Both the position numbers and the translations under genes were made by a program. This document shows, one piece after another, positions 17,268 to 26,438 of a stretch of DNA of 64,000 bases (the first letter of the stretch is position 1; every line of letters starts with the position of its first letter). The stretch covers positions 62,001 to 126,000 of the forward strand of contig NZ_BMEU01000001.1 in NCBI RefSeq assembly GCF_014637085.1, in the 5' to 3' direction. Source of the DNA: Comamonas phosphati (GTDB lineage: Bacteria > Pseudomonadota > Gammaproteobacteria > Burkholderiales > Burkholderiaceae_C). The notes under the pieces were generated by a model. That model did no database searches and had not been told where the DNA came from. It worked only from the letters and a program-made list of their open reading frames with translations.

Positions 17268-18236
17268 TTACTGGTCCATCGTGAGGTGCTGCTTTTCCAC
17301 CACGTTCTTGTAGACGGCCAGCTCTTCCTTCATTTCCTTGGCGAAGGCCTCGGGCGTGCCGGCCATGATGATGGAGCCGGTTTCCTCGATGCGCTTTTTC
17401 ACGGCGGGGTCCTGCACGGCCTTGCGCGCGGCGGCGTTGATCTTGTCCACGATGTCCTTGGGCAGGTTCTTGGGGCCGATGATGCCGTAGTACGCCATGC
17501 GGTTGACCTGGGGCAGGCCCACTTCCTTGAAGGTGGGCACGTCAGGCAGCACGGCCAGGCGCTGGGGTGCGGCCACCACGAGGGGCACCAGGCGCTTTTC
17601 CTTGGCGAAAGGCAGGGTGGAAGGGAGGTTGTCGAAGATCAGCGGCACCTGGCCGGCCACGGTGTCGTTGAGGGCCGGGCCCGAGCCGCGGTAGGGCACG
17701 TGCGTCATGTCGGTGCCGGTCTGCAGCTTGAACATTTCCATCATCAGATGGGTGATGGAGCCGGTGCCGGGCGAGGCGTAGGAATACTTGCCGGGGTTCT
17801 TCTTCACCTCGGCCAGGAAGTCCTGGTAGCTCTTGCCCGGGAATTTGGGATTGGCCGCAATGATGTTGGGCGTGGCCGCGATGTTCACGATGGGCGTGAA
17901 ATCGGTAGCCACGTTGTACGGAATCTTGGGGTTGATGGCCGGGTTGGTGGCCGTGGTGGACACGGTGGCAATGCCCAGGTTGTAGCCGTCGGGCACGGCG
18001 CGCGCGGTTTCGGCCGCGCCTATGCTGCCGCCGCCGCCGCCCTTGTTCTCGACCACCACGGGCTGGCCCAGTTCCTTGCTCAGCGGCTCGGCGATCACGC
18101 GGGCGATCAGGTCGGTGGTGCCGCCGGCCGCGAAGGGCACGAGCAGGCGGATGGGCTTGTTGGGGTAGTGGCTCTGGGCCTGGGCTGCGCCGCACAGCGC
18201 GAGCGTGGCCAGGACGGTGGCGGTGAACTTGAACAT
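17268..18236 (-). CDS. Bug/TctC-family receptor (glutarate locus)
   Basis: A 322-residue periplasmic receptor. Signal peptide MFKFTATVLATLALCGAAQA. The mature start is YPNKPIRLLVPFAAGGTTDLIAR, then a Gly-rich ENKGGGGGSIGA and HVPYRGSGPALND, all typical of Bug proteins. AAGGAGAC lies just upstream of the ATG at 18236. Its neighbours are a CaiB-type CoA-transferase and glutaryl-CoA dehydrogenase, so a C5 dicarboxylate such as glutarate is a reasonable guess for its ligand. That is inference from context, not from binding-site residues. Confidence 0.9.
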   Translation of the reverse strand: MFKFTATVLATLALCGAAQAQSHYPNKPIRLLVPFAAGGTTDLIARVIAEPLSKELGQPVVVENKGGGGGSIGAAETARAVPDGYNLGIATVSTTATNPAINPKIPYNVATDFTPIVNIAATPNIIAANPKFPGKSYQDFLAEVKKNPGKYSYASPGTGSITHLMMEMFKLQTGTDMTHVPYRGSGPALNDTVAGQVPLIFDNLPSTLPFAKEKRLVPLVVAAPQRLAVLPDVPTFKEVGLPQVNRMAYYGIIGPKNLPKDIVDKINAAARKAVQDPAVKKRIEETGSIIMAGTPEAFAKEMKEELAVYKNVVEKQHLTMDQ

Positions 18237-18313
18237 GGTGTCTCCTTGGTTGGATGATGGCACGGGCTTTTGTCGGGGGCCCTTGGCGTGCCTGTGGGGA
18301 AAGTTCAATCCGG

Positions 18314-19564
18314 TTAAACAATGCCCTTGCGGCGCAGGCCGTCGATGGCCGCGGCGTCCAGGCCCAATTGGCCCAGCACTTCGCCGGTGTGCTGGCCCAG
18401 AGCGGGCGGGGCGCTGCGGTAGGTGACGGGCGTGGCCGACAGGCGCATGGGGCTGGCAACGGTGGCCAGTTGGGCGATACCGTCACCGCCATCACGCGGC
18501 AGCTCCCTGCGGATGCCGCGGTGCTGCACCTGCGGGTCTTCGAAGGCCTGGGCGATGGTGTTGATGGGGCCGCAGGGCACGGCCTTGTCCTCGAGCAAGG
18601 AAATCCATTGCGCGGTGGTGCGCGTGCGCATCACGGGCTGCATCAGCGCCAGCAGCGCGGCGCGGTTCTGTACGCGGGCCGTGTTGGTGGCAAAGCGCGC
18701 ATCCTGCGCCCAGCCGCTCTCATCAATGGCGGCGCAAAAGCGCGCGAACTGCCCGTCGTTGCCTATGGCCAGCAGCACATTGCCGTCGGCCGTGGCGAAA
18801 TCCTGGTAGGGCGCGAGGCTGGGGTGGATATTGCCCGCGCGGCCCGGCGCCTGGCCCGTGGCCAGAAAGCCCGCGGCCTGGTTGGCCAGAACGGCCATGC
18901 CCACGTCGAGCAGGGCCATGTCGATGTACTGGCCGATGCCACTCGTGTTGCGGGCGTTGAGCGCGGCCAGGATGGCGTTGCTCGCATACAGGCCCGTGAA
19001 CACGTCGATCACGGCCACGCCCACCTTGAGCGGCCCGCCGCCCGGCGTTTCGTCGGCATGGCCGGTAATGCTCATCAGGCCGCACATGGCCTGCACCATC
19101 AGGTCGTAGCCCGCGCGCTCGGCGTACGGCCCGTCCTGGCCGAAGCCGGTGATGGAGCAGTAGATCAGGCGCGGGTTCAGCGCCTCGAGGCTTGCGTAGT
19201 CCAGCCCGTACCGGGCCAGGCCCCCGACCTTGAAGTTCTCCACCACCACATCGGCCTCGGCGGCCATGCGGCGCAGCAGGGCCTGGCCCTCGGGACGGGC
19301 CATGTCGACGGTGACGGAGCGCTTGTTGCGGTTGCAGGCCGTGAAGTAGCTGGCCTCGCGCGTGTCGTGGCCCGCCTCGTCCCTGAGAAACGGCGGGCCC
19401 CAGTGGCGCGTATCGTCGCCGGCCACGGGGCGCTCCACCTTGACCACGTCGGCGCCCAGGTCGGCCAGCATCTGGGTGCACCAGGGTCCGGCCAGCACGC
19501 GCGACAGATCCAGCACCTTGATGCCTGCGAGTGCGCCGGTGGGGGTGGAGGCGGATGGGTTCAT
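18314..19564 (-). CDS. CaiB/BaiF family CoA-transferase (probable glutarate CoA-transferase)
   Basis: A 416-residue class III CoA-transferase. Family landmarks are GIKVLDLSRVLAGPWCTQMLADLGADVVKVE at the N-terminus, RNKRSVTVDM near residue 80, and GQYIDMALLDVGMAVL near residue 215, which holds the catalytic Asp that forms the acyl anhydride. CaiB-type enzymes beside gcdH, like human SUGCT, move CoA from succinyl-CoA to glutarate. With gcdH next door this role is likely here. The gene ends 77 nt upstream of the Bug receptor, in the same direction. Confidence 0.85.
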   Translation of the reverse strand: MNPSASTPTGALAGIKVLDLSRVLAGPWCTQMLADLGADVVKVERPVAGDDTRHWGPPFLRDEAGHDTREASYFTACNRNKRSVTVDMARPEGQALLRRMAAEADVVVENFKVGGLARYGLDYASLEALNPRLIYCSITGFGQDGPYAERAGYDLMVQAMCGLMSITGHADETPGGGPLKVGVAVIDVFTGLYASNAILAALNARNTSGIGQYIDMALLDVGMAVLANQAAGFLATGQAPGRAGNIHPSLAPYQDFATADGNVLLAIGNDGQFARFCAAIDESGWAQDARFATNTARVQNRAALLALMQPVMRTRTTAQWISLLEDKAVPCGPINTIAQAFEDPQVQHRGIRRELPRDGGDGIAQLATVASPMRLSATPVTYRSAPPALGQHTGEVLGQLGLDAAAIDGLRRKGIV

Positions 19565-19582
19565 GTGGAGGATCTGAATACT

Positions 19583-19644
19583 ATGAAAAATGGAGCTGCT
19601 GGCGCTTTATTTGCAAGGGTTATAAAGCCAATAAGCTCTAAAGT
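19583..19644. repeat. Dispersed intergenic repeat, family 2
   Basis: The segment from ATGAAAAATGGAGCTGCTGGCGC to AATAAGCTCTAAA resembles palindromic repeats scattered between Comamonadaceae genes (AGCTGC..GCGCTT..AAGC..AGCT pattern). It is related in layout to the copy at 24982-25026. No gene is seen in 19565-19814 beyond this and the family-1 repeat. Confidence 0.45.
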
Positions 19645-19732
19645 CCATGCGGGGCGATCGGGGAAAGCTCAGAAATAAATAGCGGAGCGCCAATCAAACA
19701 GAGCGCTTGCATCGCCCCTTTCGTCAGGGGCA

Positions 19733-19813
19733 GCGAGCAAGAGCCGCCTCGCAGCGAGGTTGCCGTCCCCCTCCCGAAGAGAGAGGGGGAAGCGGCGCAG
19801 CGGCTCAGGGGGT
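19733..19813. repeat. Dispersed intergenic repeat, family 1, full copy
   Basis: GCGAGCAAGAGCCGCCTCGCAGCGAGG, then CCCCCTCCC...GAGAGGGGG and AAGCGGCGCAGCGGCTCAGGGGG. The central inverted repeat forms a strong hairpin. The copy at 9768-9836 matches it on both flanks but has a shortened hairpin. It ends 1 nt before the gcdH stop codon. Confidence 0.8.
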
Positions 19814-19814
19814 G

Positions 19815-21005
19815 TCAGTTAAATGCCGCGATGCCGGTCTGGGCGCGGCCCAGAATCAGCGCATGCACATCGTGCGTGCCTTCGTAGGTATTGACCACCT
19901 CGAGGTTCACCAGATGGCGGGCCACGCCGAACTCGTCGCTGATGCCGTTGCCGCCCATCATGTCGCGCGCCAGGCGGGCGATGTCCAGCGACTTGCCGCA
20001 GTTGTTGCGCTTGATCAGTGAGGTGATCTCGATCACATTCTGGTGCTCGTCCTTCATGCGGCCCACGCGCAGCGCGGCCTGCAGGCCCAGGGTGATCTCG
20101 GTCTGCATGTCGGCCAGCTTCTTCTGGATCAACTGGTTGGCGGCCAGCGGGCGGCCGAACTGCTTGCGGTCCAGCGTGTACTGGCGGGCGGTGTGCCAGC
20201 AGAACTCGGCCGCGCCCATGGCACCCCAGGCAATGCCGAAGCGTGCGCTGTTCAGGCAGGTGAACGGACCCTTCAGGCCGCGAACTTCGGGGAAGGCGTT
20301 TTCCTCGGGCACGAAGACGTCGTCCATCACGATCTCTCCGGTGATCGATGCGCGCAGGCCCACCTTGCCATGGATGGCGGGGGCCGACAGGCCCTTCATG
20401 CCCTTGTCCAGGATGAAGCCGCGGATTTCGCCCACATGGCCGTCCTTGCTCACTTCCTTGGCCCAGACCACGAACACGTCGGCCACGGGGCTGTTGGTGA
20501 TCCACATCTTGTTGCCCTTGAGGCGGTAGCCGCCGTCCACCTGGTAGGCGCGCGTGGCCATGGAACCGGGGTCGGAGCCGTGGTCGGGCTCGGTCAGGCC
20601 GAAGCAGCCGATGAACTCGCCCGAAGCCAGCTTGGGCAGGTACTTCTGCTTCTGCGCTTCGCTGCCGAATTCGTTGATGGGCACCATCACCAGCGAGGAC
20701 TGCACCGAGGCCATGGAGCGGTAGCCCGAGTCCACGCGCTCGATCTCGCGCGCCACCAGGCCGTAGCTCACATAGTTGAGGCCGGCGCCGCCGTACTGCG
20801 TGGGAATCGTGGGGCCTAGCAGGCCCAGCTCGCCCATCTCGCGGAAGATGGAGATGTCGGTCTTCTCGTGGCGGAACATTTCCAGCACGCGCGGTGCCAG
20901 CTTGTCCTGGCAGTAGTCACGCGCGGCGTCGCGGATCATGCGCTCGTCCTCGGTCAGCTGCTGGTCGAGTTGGAAGGGGTCATCCCATTGAAAGCCACGG
21001 GCCAT
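19815..21005 (-). CDS. gcdH: Glutaryl-CoA dehydrogenase
   Basis: A 396-residue FAD enzyme that oxidises and decarboxylates glutaryl-CoA to crotonyl-CoA in lysine, tryptophan and glutarate breakdown. [15 protein letters not shown] near residue 137 and [16 protein letters not shown] are acyl-CoA dehydrogenase signatures. [20 protein letters not shown] at the C-terminus has the catalytic Glu of GcdH and matches that subfamily rather than other dehydrogenases. The start at 21005 has an AGGAGACAG ribosome-binding site. It is divergent from the LysR gene at 21193. Confidence 0.93.
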   Translation of the reverse strand: MARGFQWDDPFQLDQQLTEDERMIRDAARDYCQDKLAPRVLEMFRHEKTDISIFREMGELGLLGPTIPTQYGGAGLNYVSYGLVAREIERVDSGYRSMASVQSSLVMVPINEFGSEAQKQKYLPKLASGEFIGCFGLTEPDHGSDPGSMATRAYQVDGGYRLKGNKMWITNSPVADVFVVWAKEVSKDGHVGEIRGFILDKGMKGLSAPAIHGKVGLRASITGEIVMDDVFVPEENAFPEVRGLKGPFTCLNSARFGIAWGAMGAAEFCWHTARQYTLDRKQFGRPLAANQLIQKKLADMQTEITLGLQAALRVGRMKDEHQNVIEITSLIKRNNCGKSLDIARLARDMMGGNGISDEFGVARHLVNLEVVNTYEGTHDVHALILGRAQTGIAAFN

Positions 21006-21192
21006 GTCTGTCTCCTGAAAGGGCAAAAGTAGAAGTGAGGGGCAGCCGCAAACCCGGCTGCATGAAGTCATCTTAGGCAGGCCCCCCGGTGGCGGCAAAC
21101 GATGATTGCTCATCCATGAATGAGAAAAATGCATGTATAAAGGCGTTGATCAGGGTAAACACTTTGTTCGTGAACCCATGAAGGTATGAGTT

Positions 21193-22137
21193 ATGCGAAG
21201 AATCCTGCCCTCCACCCAGGCCCTGGCCTGCTTTGAATCGGCGGCCCGCCATGTGAGCTATACCAAGGCAGCCCAGGAGCTGTCGCTGACGCAAAGCGCC
21301 GTCTCGCGGCAGATCATTGCGCTGGAGGAATTCCTGGGCGTGGCGCTGTTCAAGCGCACGCGCCATGGCGTGCTGCTGACGGAGGCCGGCGCCCAATATG
21401 CCCAGCAGGTCGCGCGCTGGCTGCAGGGGCTGGAGCGCGACACCATGGACCTCATGGCGCACCAGGGCGAAGGCGGCCCCATCAACCTGGCGGCCGTGCC
21501 CACCTTCGCCACGCGCTGGCTGCTGCCGCGCCTGCCGCTGCTGGCGCGCGAGCACCCCGACATCACCGTGCACATCGACGTGCAAACGCGGCCTTTTCTG
21601 TTTGCCGACACCGTGTTCGACGCCGCCCTCTACGCGGGCACGCCCGAGCAGGTGGCGCGTTGGCCCGGCGTGCAGGCACTGTGGCTGATGGACGAGGAGG
21701 TCGTGCCCGTGTGCAGCCCGCAGTTACTGGCCAAGGCCCGGCAGCGCGATCCGGGCCGGGCCTGGCTGCCCGTGGGCCCCGAGGTGATCGCCAGGCTGCC
21801 GCTGCTGCAGCAAAGCACGCGGCCCCAGGGCTGGCGCCAATGGTTCGACGCCATGGGCGTGGACGCGCCGCGCGCGCTGGACGGCATGCGGCTGGAGCTC
21901 TTTTCCATGTTGGCCGTGGCTGCCAGCCAGGGCCTGGGCGTGGCGCTGATGCCGCCCATGCTGATCGAGCAGGAGCTGGCGCGCGGCGATCTCATCATTG
22001 CCTGCCCGCAGCCTCTGCGCGGCAACCGCGCCTATTACCTGGTGACGCCGGAGCTGGCCGCGGACGCCGTGTCTGCACCGGCGCTGCGCGCCTTCAGCCA
22101 ATGGCTGCAGGCCTGCGCCAGGCAGGCGAGGAGTTGA
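21193..22137 (+). CDS. LysR-family regulator of the glutaryl-CoA dehydrogenase gene (GcvA-like)
   Basis: A 314-residue LTTR. The N-terminus is of the GcvA type: ILPSTQALACFESAARHVSYTKAAQELSLTQSAVSRQIIALEEFLGVALFKR. It is transcribed away from gcdH with 187 nt between the starts, the usual arrangement of GcdR and gcdH. The effector is probably glutarate or glutaryl-CoA, by analogy with characterised GcdR proteins. Confidence 0.88.
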   Translation: MRRILPSTQALACFESAARHVSYTKAAQELSLTQSAVSRQIIALEEFLGVALFKRTRHGVLLTEAGAQYAQQVARWLQGLERDTMDLMAHQGEGGPINLAAVPTFATRWLLPRLPLLAREHPDITVHIDVQTRPFLFADTVFDAALYAGTPEQVARWPGVQALWLMDEEVVPVCSPQLLAKARQRDPGRAWLPVGPEVIARLPLLQQSTRPQGWRQWFDAMGVDAPRALDGMRLELFSMLAVAASQGLGVALMPPMLIEQELARGDLIIACPQPLRGNRAYYLVTPELAADAVSAPALRAFSQWLQACARQARS

Positions 22138-22209
22138 GTGGTGCAAGGACTTGTGCCGTGATTCGCGGAGCGGTTCGTCTATTCACAGCCCAAATGCCAT
22201 GCAACGCAG

Positions 22210-22655
22210 GTGCCAACGGAGCTACCTGCCGGCTTCATGCGCGACTTCGGCATCACCGCCGAGCAGTTGGCTGCCACGCTGCTCACGGCCGCCTGCCAGC
22301 ACTGCACCAGCTACCTGGTGGCCACGGCCTGGAGCGCGCCGTATCCGGTGGCCGTGGCGGCGCTGCTGCCGTGCTTTGGGATCTATGCCGAGGTGGGACG
22401 CGACATCCATGCACGCTCGGTGGCCGGCACCCTTGCCAGGCCTGGATAGCTACCTATGCCGGCGAGGAGTTCCATGCCTTGGTGCGCGCGCTCTGTGCCA
22501 CCGTGGACCGCCTGGCCGACGAGGCGACGCTCGCCACGCGCGCCGCCATGCATGCAGCCTACCGCGATGCCGCGCGGCTGGAGTGGATGTTCTGGGGCAA
22601 TGCCTACCGCCTGGTCCGGTGGCCCATGGATGCCGCAGAGCTGCCTAAAAAATAA
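22210..22655 (+). pseudogene. Truncated, frameshifted thiaminase II (TenA) remnant
   Basis: Two frames together resemble the C-terminal two thirds of TenA. The first (22210 to about 22430) reads ITAEQLAATLLTAACQHCTSYL and VAALLPCFGIYAEVG, matching the TenA core with the active-site Cys region. The second frame continues with HPCQAWIATYAGEEFH and ends LEWMFWGNAYRLVRWP, the conserved TenA C-terminus with the catalytic Glu region. A frameshift near 22430 separates them, and the N-terminal 80 or so residues (QD..YL motif) are absent. TenA hydrolyses aminopyrimidine thiamin breakdown products, so the salvage step is presumably lost at this locus. Confidence 0.75.
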
Positions 22656-22670
22656 GCGCTTCACAAAATA

Positions 22671-22963
22671 TTGCGCTGCAACAAGGACTTGGACTGCTTA
22701 TCCCAAGCGTGGGGAGGGCTTGTCCACAAGCTTGTAGCGAATGATTGGGGAAAACCCGGAATTGGGCCGGATTTCGGGGCTACGGACCTGATGAAACCTG
22801 GAGCCGAGCACCTTTCCTGCCTGCATTCCGCGCCCTGCAGACGGTTTGCCTAAAAATTAATCAGTGATTGGGACGTTCTGCTGTGACAAGCACTTAAGTC
22901 ACTTATCCTGCCAGGGCGGCAAGTTTGTCCACAAGCTTGTTGCGCTCTGGTGGGGAGAACTTG
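22671..22963. repeat. Imperfect direct repeat pair with DnaA-box-like motifs
   Basis: Two related blocks, about 22671-22752 and 22878-22963. Each has a CTTATCC motif, then TTTGTCCACAAGCTTGT or GCTTGTCCACAAGCTTGT, then TGGGGA-AAAC or TGGGGAGAAC. TTGTCCACA (22720-22728 and 22925-22933) differs from the DnaA box TTATCCACA by one base. The 330 bases between the tenA remnant and the LysR gene carry no other recognisable gene. Confidence 0.55.
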
Positions 22964-22986
22964 ACTTGCCGATTCATGTCACGCTT

Positions 22987-23955
22987 TCAGGCCATGTTTT
23001 TGCCGGCCTCCACCAGGTGATCGATCATGGCCCTTACCTTGAGCGGCACATGGCGCGAAGGCATGTACAGCGCATAGGCGGTGCGCGGCGCATAGCCGCC
23101 CGTGAGCCGCCAGCCGGGCAGCACACGCACCAGGCTGCCGTCGTCCAGCGCCGGCTGGGCCGCGAAATCCGCCACCAGGCCTATGCCCTGGTGCTGCAGG
23201 GCCAGGACGGTGATGCCCATGCTGCTGGCCACGCTCAGCGGTGCGGGCAGTTCGGTGACGATGGGGTTGGCAGTTGCTTCTGTGGACGGCTCGGCGTTCT
23301 GCGGCAGCCATTGCAGGAGGTTCTGGAAATCGCCGTAGCCCAGCGATATGCATTGCACCTTGTGCTGTTGGGCCAGGGCATCGAGCTGGCCAGGGTGTTT
23401 TAGCGGCGTGCCCAGCGTCTGCAGGTATTGCGGCGAAGCCACGGCGATATAGCGCACGGGGCGCAGGGCCCGCGCCACCATGTGCTGGGGCAGATGCTCG
23501 GGGCGTGCGATGCGCACGGCCAGGTCCAGTCCCTGCTCGGTCAGGTCGACCATATGGTCGCTGAGATGCATGGCCACCTGTACTTCGGGCCAGCGCTGGC
23601 GTAGAGCGGGCAGCTGCGCGGCCAGCCACAGCTCGCCGAACACCGTGGGCGCCGTCATGCGTACCGTGCCGCGTGGCGTGTCGCCGTAGTGGCCGGCCAT
23701 GGCATGCACGTCACGGGCGGTATGCGCGAGCTGGACGCAGCCGGCGTGGACCTCGGCCCCCAGCTCGGTCAGCGACAGGGTGCGGGTGGTACGGTGCAGC
23801 AGGCGCACGCCCCAGTGCGCTTCCAGTCGGCCCACGCTGCGGCTGACCGCCGAGGTGGTCAGGCCTAGCTGGCGCGCAGCTGCGGCAAAGCTGCGCAGCT
23901 CCACGACCTTGGCAAACACCAGCATTTCATTGACGAGAAGCGTGTCGGTAGGCAT
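22987..23955 (-). CDS. LysR-family transcriptional regulator
   Basis: A 322-residue LTTR of the AaeR/DmlR-like branch. The DNA-binding part reads MLVFAKVVELRSFAAAARQLGLTTSAVSRSVGRLEAHWGVRLLHRTTRTLSLTELG. The effector domain begins near residue 92 with GTVRMTAPTVFGE. It is divergent from the EamA exporter at 24001 with only 45 nt between the starts, so it very likely controls that gene. Confidence 0.9.
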   Translation of the reverse strand: MPTDTLLVNEMLVFAKVVELRSFAAAARQLGLTTSAVSRSVGRLEAHWGVRLLHRTTRTLSLTELGAEVHAGCVQLAHTARDVHAMAGHYGDTPRGTVRMTAPTVFGELWLAAQLPALRQRWPEVQVAMHLSDHMVDLTEQGLDLAVRIARPEHLPQHMVARALRPVRYIAVASPQYLQTLGTPLKHPGQLDALAQQHKVQCISLGYGDFQNLLQWLPQNAEPSTEATANPIVTELPAPLSVASSMGITVLALQHQGIGLVADFAAQPALDDGSLVRVLPGWRLTGGYAPRTAYALYMPSRHVPLKVRAMIDHLVEAGKNMA

Positions 23956-24000
23956 GTTGGCTGTTTATTGTTGAAATTGGTGCAATAGTAAGTGGAATAC

Positions 24001-24969
24001 ATGCGCATTGATGTGCTGATCGAGTTGATCGAGCATTGGCGCATGAAAGTTCAAGCGCCATCTCCGCTCTTGCGCCCGGCTTCGTCCGGTGCGCCTTCCA
24101 ATGCGTCACAGGCCCACAAAGGGGCGGATGGCGGCACCTGGCGCATGGTGCTGGCCATGGCCCTGTCGGGCACCATAGGCCTGCTGGTCGTGGAAAGCGG
24201 CCTGCCCGTGCCGTGGGTGGTCTGGCTGCGCTGCATTCTGGGCGGCCTGGGCCTGGCGGCATGGGTACTCTGGTCGCGCCAATGGGTGCGGCCGACGACC
24301 AGCGAGTGGTGGTGGCTGCTGGCCGGCGGGCTGGCGCTGGTGCTGAACTGGCTCAGCCTTTTCCGCGCCTATCACTACAGCGGCATTGCCGTGTCCACCG
24401 TGGTCTATCACGTGCAGCCTTTCGTGCTGCTGGTGCTCACGGCCGTGGTGCAGCGCGAGCTTCTGCCGCTGCGGCGCCTGCCCTGGCTGCTGCTGGCGCT
24501 GCTGGGCGTGGCGCTCAGCAGCGGGCTGATGGCGGTGGACAGCGGACCTCTGGAATGGAAGGGCATCGCGCTGGCCCTGCTGGCCGCCAGCCTGTATGCC
24601 GTGGCCACGCTGGCCACGCGCAAGCTGTCGCGCATCGCGCCGGCGCAGATCGCCATGCTGCAGATGCTGATGGGTGCCCTGGTGTTGTGGCCGCTGGTTG
24701 CCGGATCGCACGAGGCCGCCGTGTTCGGCAGCAAGGCCGTGGCCGCCGTGATGGTGCTGGGCCTGGTGCATACGGCCTGGATGTACACGCTGATGTACAC
24801 GGCCTTCCAGCGGCTGATGGCCCAGGCGATCGCGGGCCTGTCCTTCATCTACCCGGCCATGGCCTTGCTCGTGGATCTCGCGTGGTTCGGCGTGCGGCCG
24901 CAGCCGGCGCAGTGGCTGGGCATGGCCTTGATCCTGGGCGCGGTCTGGGCCTATCGGCGTAGCGAGTGA
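24001..24969 (+). CDS. EamA-family (DMT) transporter
   Basis: A 322-residue membrane protein with ten predicted helices in two EamA repeats, typical of drug/metabolite exporters (RhaT/YdcZ type). SLFRAYHYSGIAVSTVVYHVQPF near residue 120 and FIYPAMALLVDLAWFG near residue 280 mark the two halves. The start is uncertain: GTG 23992, ATG 24001 and ATG 24043 are all in frame, and 24001 is used. Its divergent LysR neighbour suggests induced export. The substrate is unknown. Confidence 0.82.
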   Translation: MRIDVLIELIEHWRMKVQAPSPLLRPASSGAPSNASQAHKGADGGTWRMVLAMALSGTIGLLVVESGLPVPWVVWLRCILGGLGLAAWVLWSRQWVRPTTSEWWWLLAGGLALVLNWLSLFRAYHYSGIAVSTVVYHVQPFVLLVLTAVVQRELLPLRRLPWLLLALLGVALSSGLMAVDSGPLEWKGIALALLAASLYAVATLATRKLSRIAPAQIAMLQMLMGALVLWPLVAGSHEAAVFGSKAVAAVMVLGLVHTAWMYTLMYTAFQRLMAQAIAGLSFIYPAMALLVDLAWFGVRPQPAQWLGMALILGAVWAYRRSE

Positions 24970-24981
24970 AGGTTTGCAGTC

Positions 24982-25026
24982 AAACAGGCTGTAGTGCTGA
25001 TAATTCAAGCGCTGACAGCTCCTGTT
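24982..25026. repeat. Palindromic dispersed repeat, family 2
   Basis: AAACAGG-CTGTAGTGCT-gataattca-AGCGCTGACAG-CT-CCTGTTT is a long imperfect palindrome. It lies between the convergent EamA and lrgB genes, where it may act as a bidirectional terminator. Confidence 0.65.
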
Positions 25027-25041
25027 TTGATTGCATTCCGA

Positions 25042-25791
25042 TCAGAACCACGGCAGCACGGCCAGCACCAGCGGCATCAGTACTGCGGTCGCCACGCCGT
25101 TGAGGCCCATGGCCAGGGCCGAGAAGGCGCCCATGGCGGGATTGATCTGCAGCGCGCGTGCCGTGCCGATGGCGTGGGCCGTCAGGCCCAGCGCAAAGCC
25201 CTGCACGGCAGGGTCCTTGAGGCGCAGCAGGCGGGTGAGCAGTGGCGCCATCATGGTGCCCGAGATGCCGGCAATCGCCACGGCCACGGCCACCAAAGAA
25301 GGCTTGCCGCCAAAGCGCTCGGCCATGGGCAGGGCGATGGGAATCGTGGCCGATTTCGGTGCGACGGCGATCATCGTGGCTTCGGTGCCGCCAAACGCCC
25401 AGGCCATGCCAATGGCCGACAGCAGGGCCACCAGGCAGCCCACCAGCAGGGCTGCGCCCACGGGCAGCCACAGCTGGCGGATGCGCTCGCGCTGGGCGTA
25501 GAGCGGAATGGCCAGGGCCACAGTGGCCGGGCCGATCAGCAGCGTGAGGAAATTGACGCCGCTGCGATAGGTGGAATAGGGCGTGCCCGTGGCCAGCAGG
25601 ATGCCCACCACCACCACCACGCCGGTGAACACGGGAATGAGCATGGGGCGGTTGCCGCTCTTGCGGTAGACGGCCATGGCCGCTAGGTAGACCAGTATGG
25701 TCAGCACCAGCCAGGGCAGGTGTGAGGCGGACAGATCGGCCCAGGTGGCGGCAAGGTGTTCCGCCAGCGAGGGCGTGCCTGCCGTGCTCAT
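25042..25791 (-). CDS. lrgB: LrgB/CidB-family protein
   Basis: A 249-residue inner-membrane protein with about seven helices. GVNFLTLLIGPATVALAIPLY near residue 80, ATMIAVAPKSATIPIALPMAE near residue 140 and LTAHAIGTARAL near residue 203 are the conserved LrgB core. LrgAB/CidAB pairs resemble holin/antiholin systems and affect autolysis; related proteins carry glycolate or pyruvate. Its start overlaps the lrgA stop by 4 nt, so the two are translationally coupled. Confidence 0.9.
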   Translation of the reverse strand: MSTAGTPSLAEHLAATWADLSASHLPWLVLTILVYLAAMAVYRKSGNRPMLIPVFTGVVVVVGILLATGTPYSTYRSGVNFLTLLIGPATVALAIPLYAQRERIRQLWLPVGAALLVGCLVALLSAIGMAWAFGGTEATMIAVAPKSATIPIALPMAERFGGKPSLVAVAVAIAGISGTMMAPLLTRLLRLKDPAVQGFALGLTAHAIGTARALQINPAMGAFSALAMGLNGVATAVLMPLVLAVLPWF

Positions 25792-26183
25792 GCGGCCTCC
25801 TTGCCGGCGGCGTCCGAGGCTCCTGGGCGCCTGGCTTCCTGTGCGCGCTGGTATTGCAGGAAGAAGCGGAAGGTCCACGCAGTCGCCGCAAAAGTGACGG
25901 CCGAGCCCAGCACGCAGGCCAGCACAAAGGGCAGCCATTCGCGCCGCAGATGGTCGAACTCCTGCATCACGCCGGCGATCACGGGGATGAACAGCAGCAT
26001 CATGTTCTGCAGCAGGACACTGGCGGCATCTTCCAGCGCCTTGGGCAGGCGCTTGTAGAGAAGCAGGGCCAGCAGCAGGAGCAGGGAGCCGATCAGGGCG
26101 CCCGGCAGGGGCAGGCCCGAGAAGCGGGCAATGAATTCGCCCAGCAGCTGAAAGGCGAACAGGGTGGCAACAGCGTAAAGCAT
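25788..26183 (-). CDS. lrgA: LrgA/CidA-family holin-like protein
   Basis: A 131-residue membrane protein with four helices. FQLLGEFIARFSGLPLPGALIGSLLLLLAL followed by LLFIPVIAGVM is the LrgA/CidA signature. The start at 26183 places helix 1 at the N-terminus; the upstream in-frame extension is unlikely. It precedes and overlaps lrgB. Confidence 0.88.
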   Translation of the reverse strand: MLYAVATLFAFQLLGEFIARFSGLPLPGALIGSLLLLLALLLYKRLPKALEDAASVLLQNMMLLFIPVIAGVMQEFDHLRREWLPFVLACVLGSAVTFAATAWTFRFFLQYQRAQEARRPGASDAAGKEAA

Positions 26184-26438
26184 GGAAATGGCGCGGGGAC
26201 TCCAGGCGATCTGGAAACAGGCGTGAAAAGTTCCGCGAAGCTTGCGGAAACATGGCGGCGCCGCCGGCTTACAAGCGGGTAGGACGGCGGCGCGAAGTGA
26301 CCCATCATCGCCCATATCGGGTAAACGCGCTGCGGCCGCTATTGCCGCCGGCTTGGCGCAGGTCTATCTTTGCGGCAGATGTTCGCTGCGTTGCGGGCAT
26401 TGACCGCAGATCACACTGCAAGCCTAGGAGGAGTCAGC

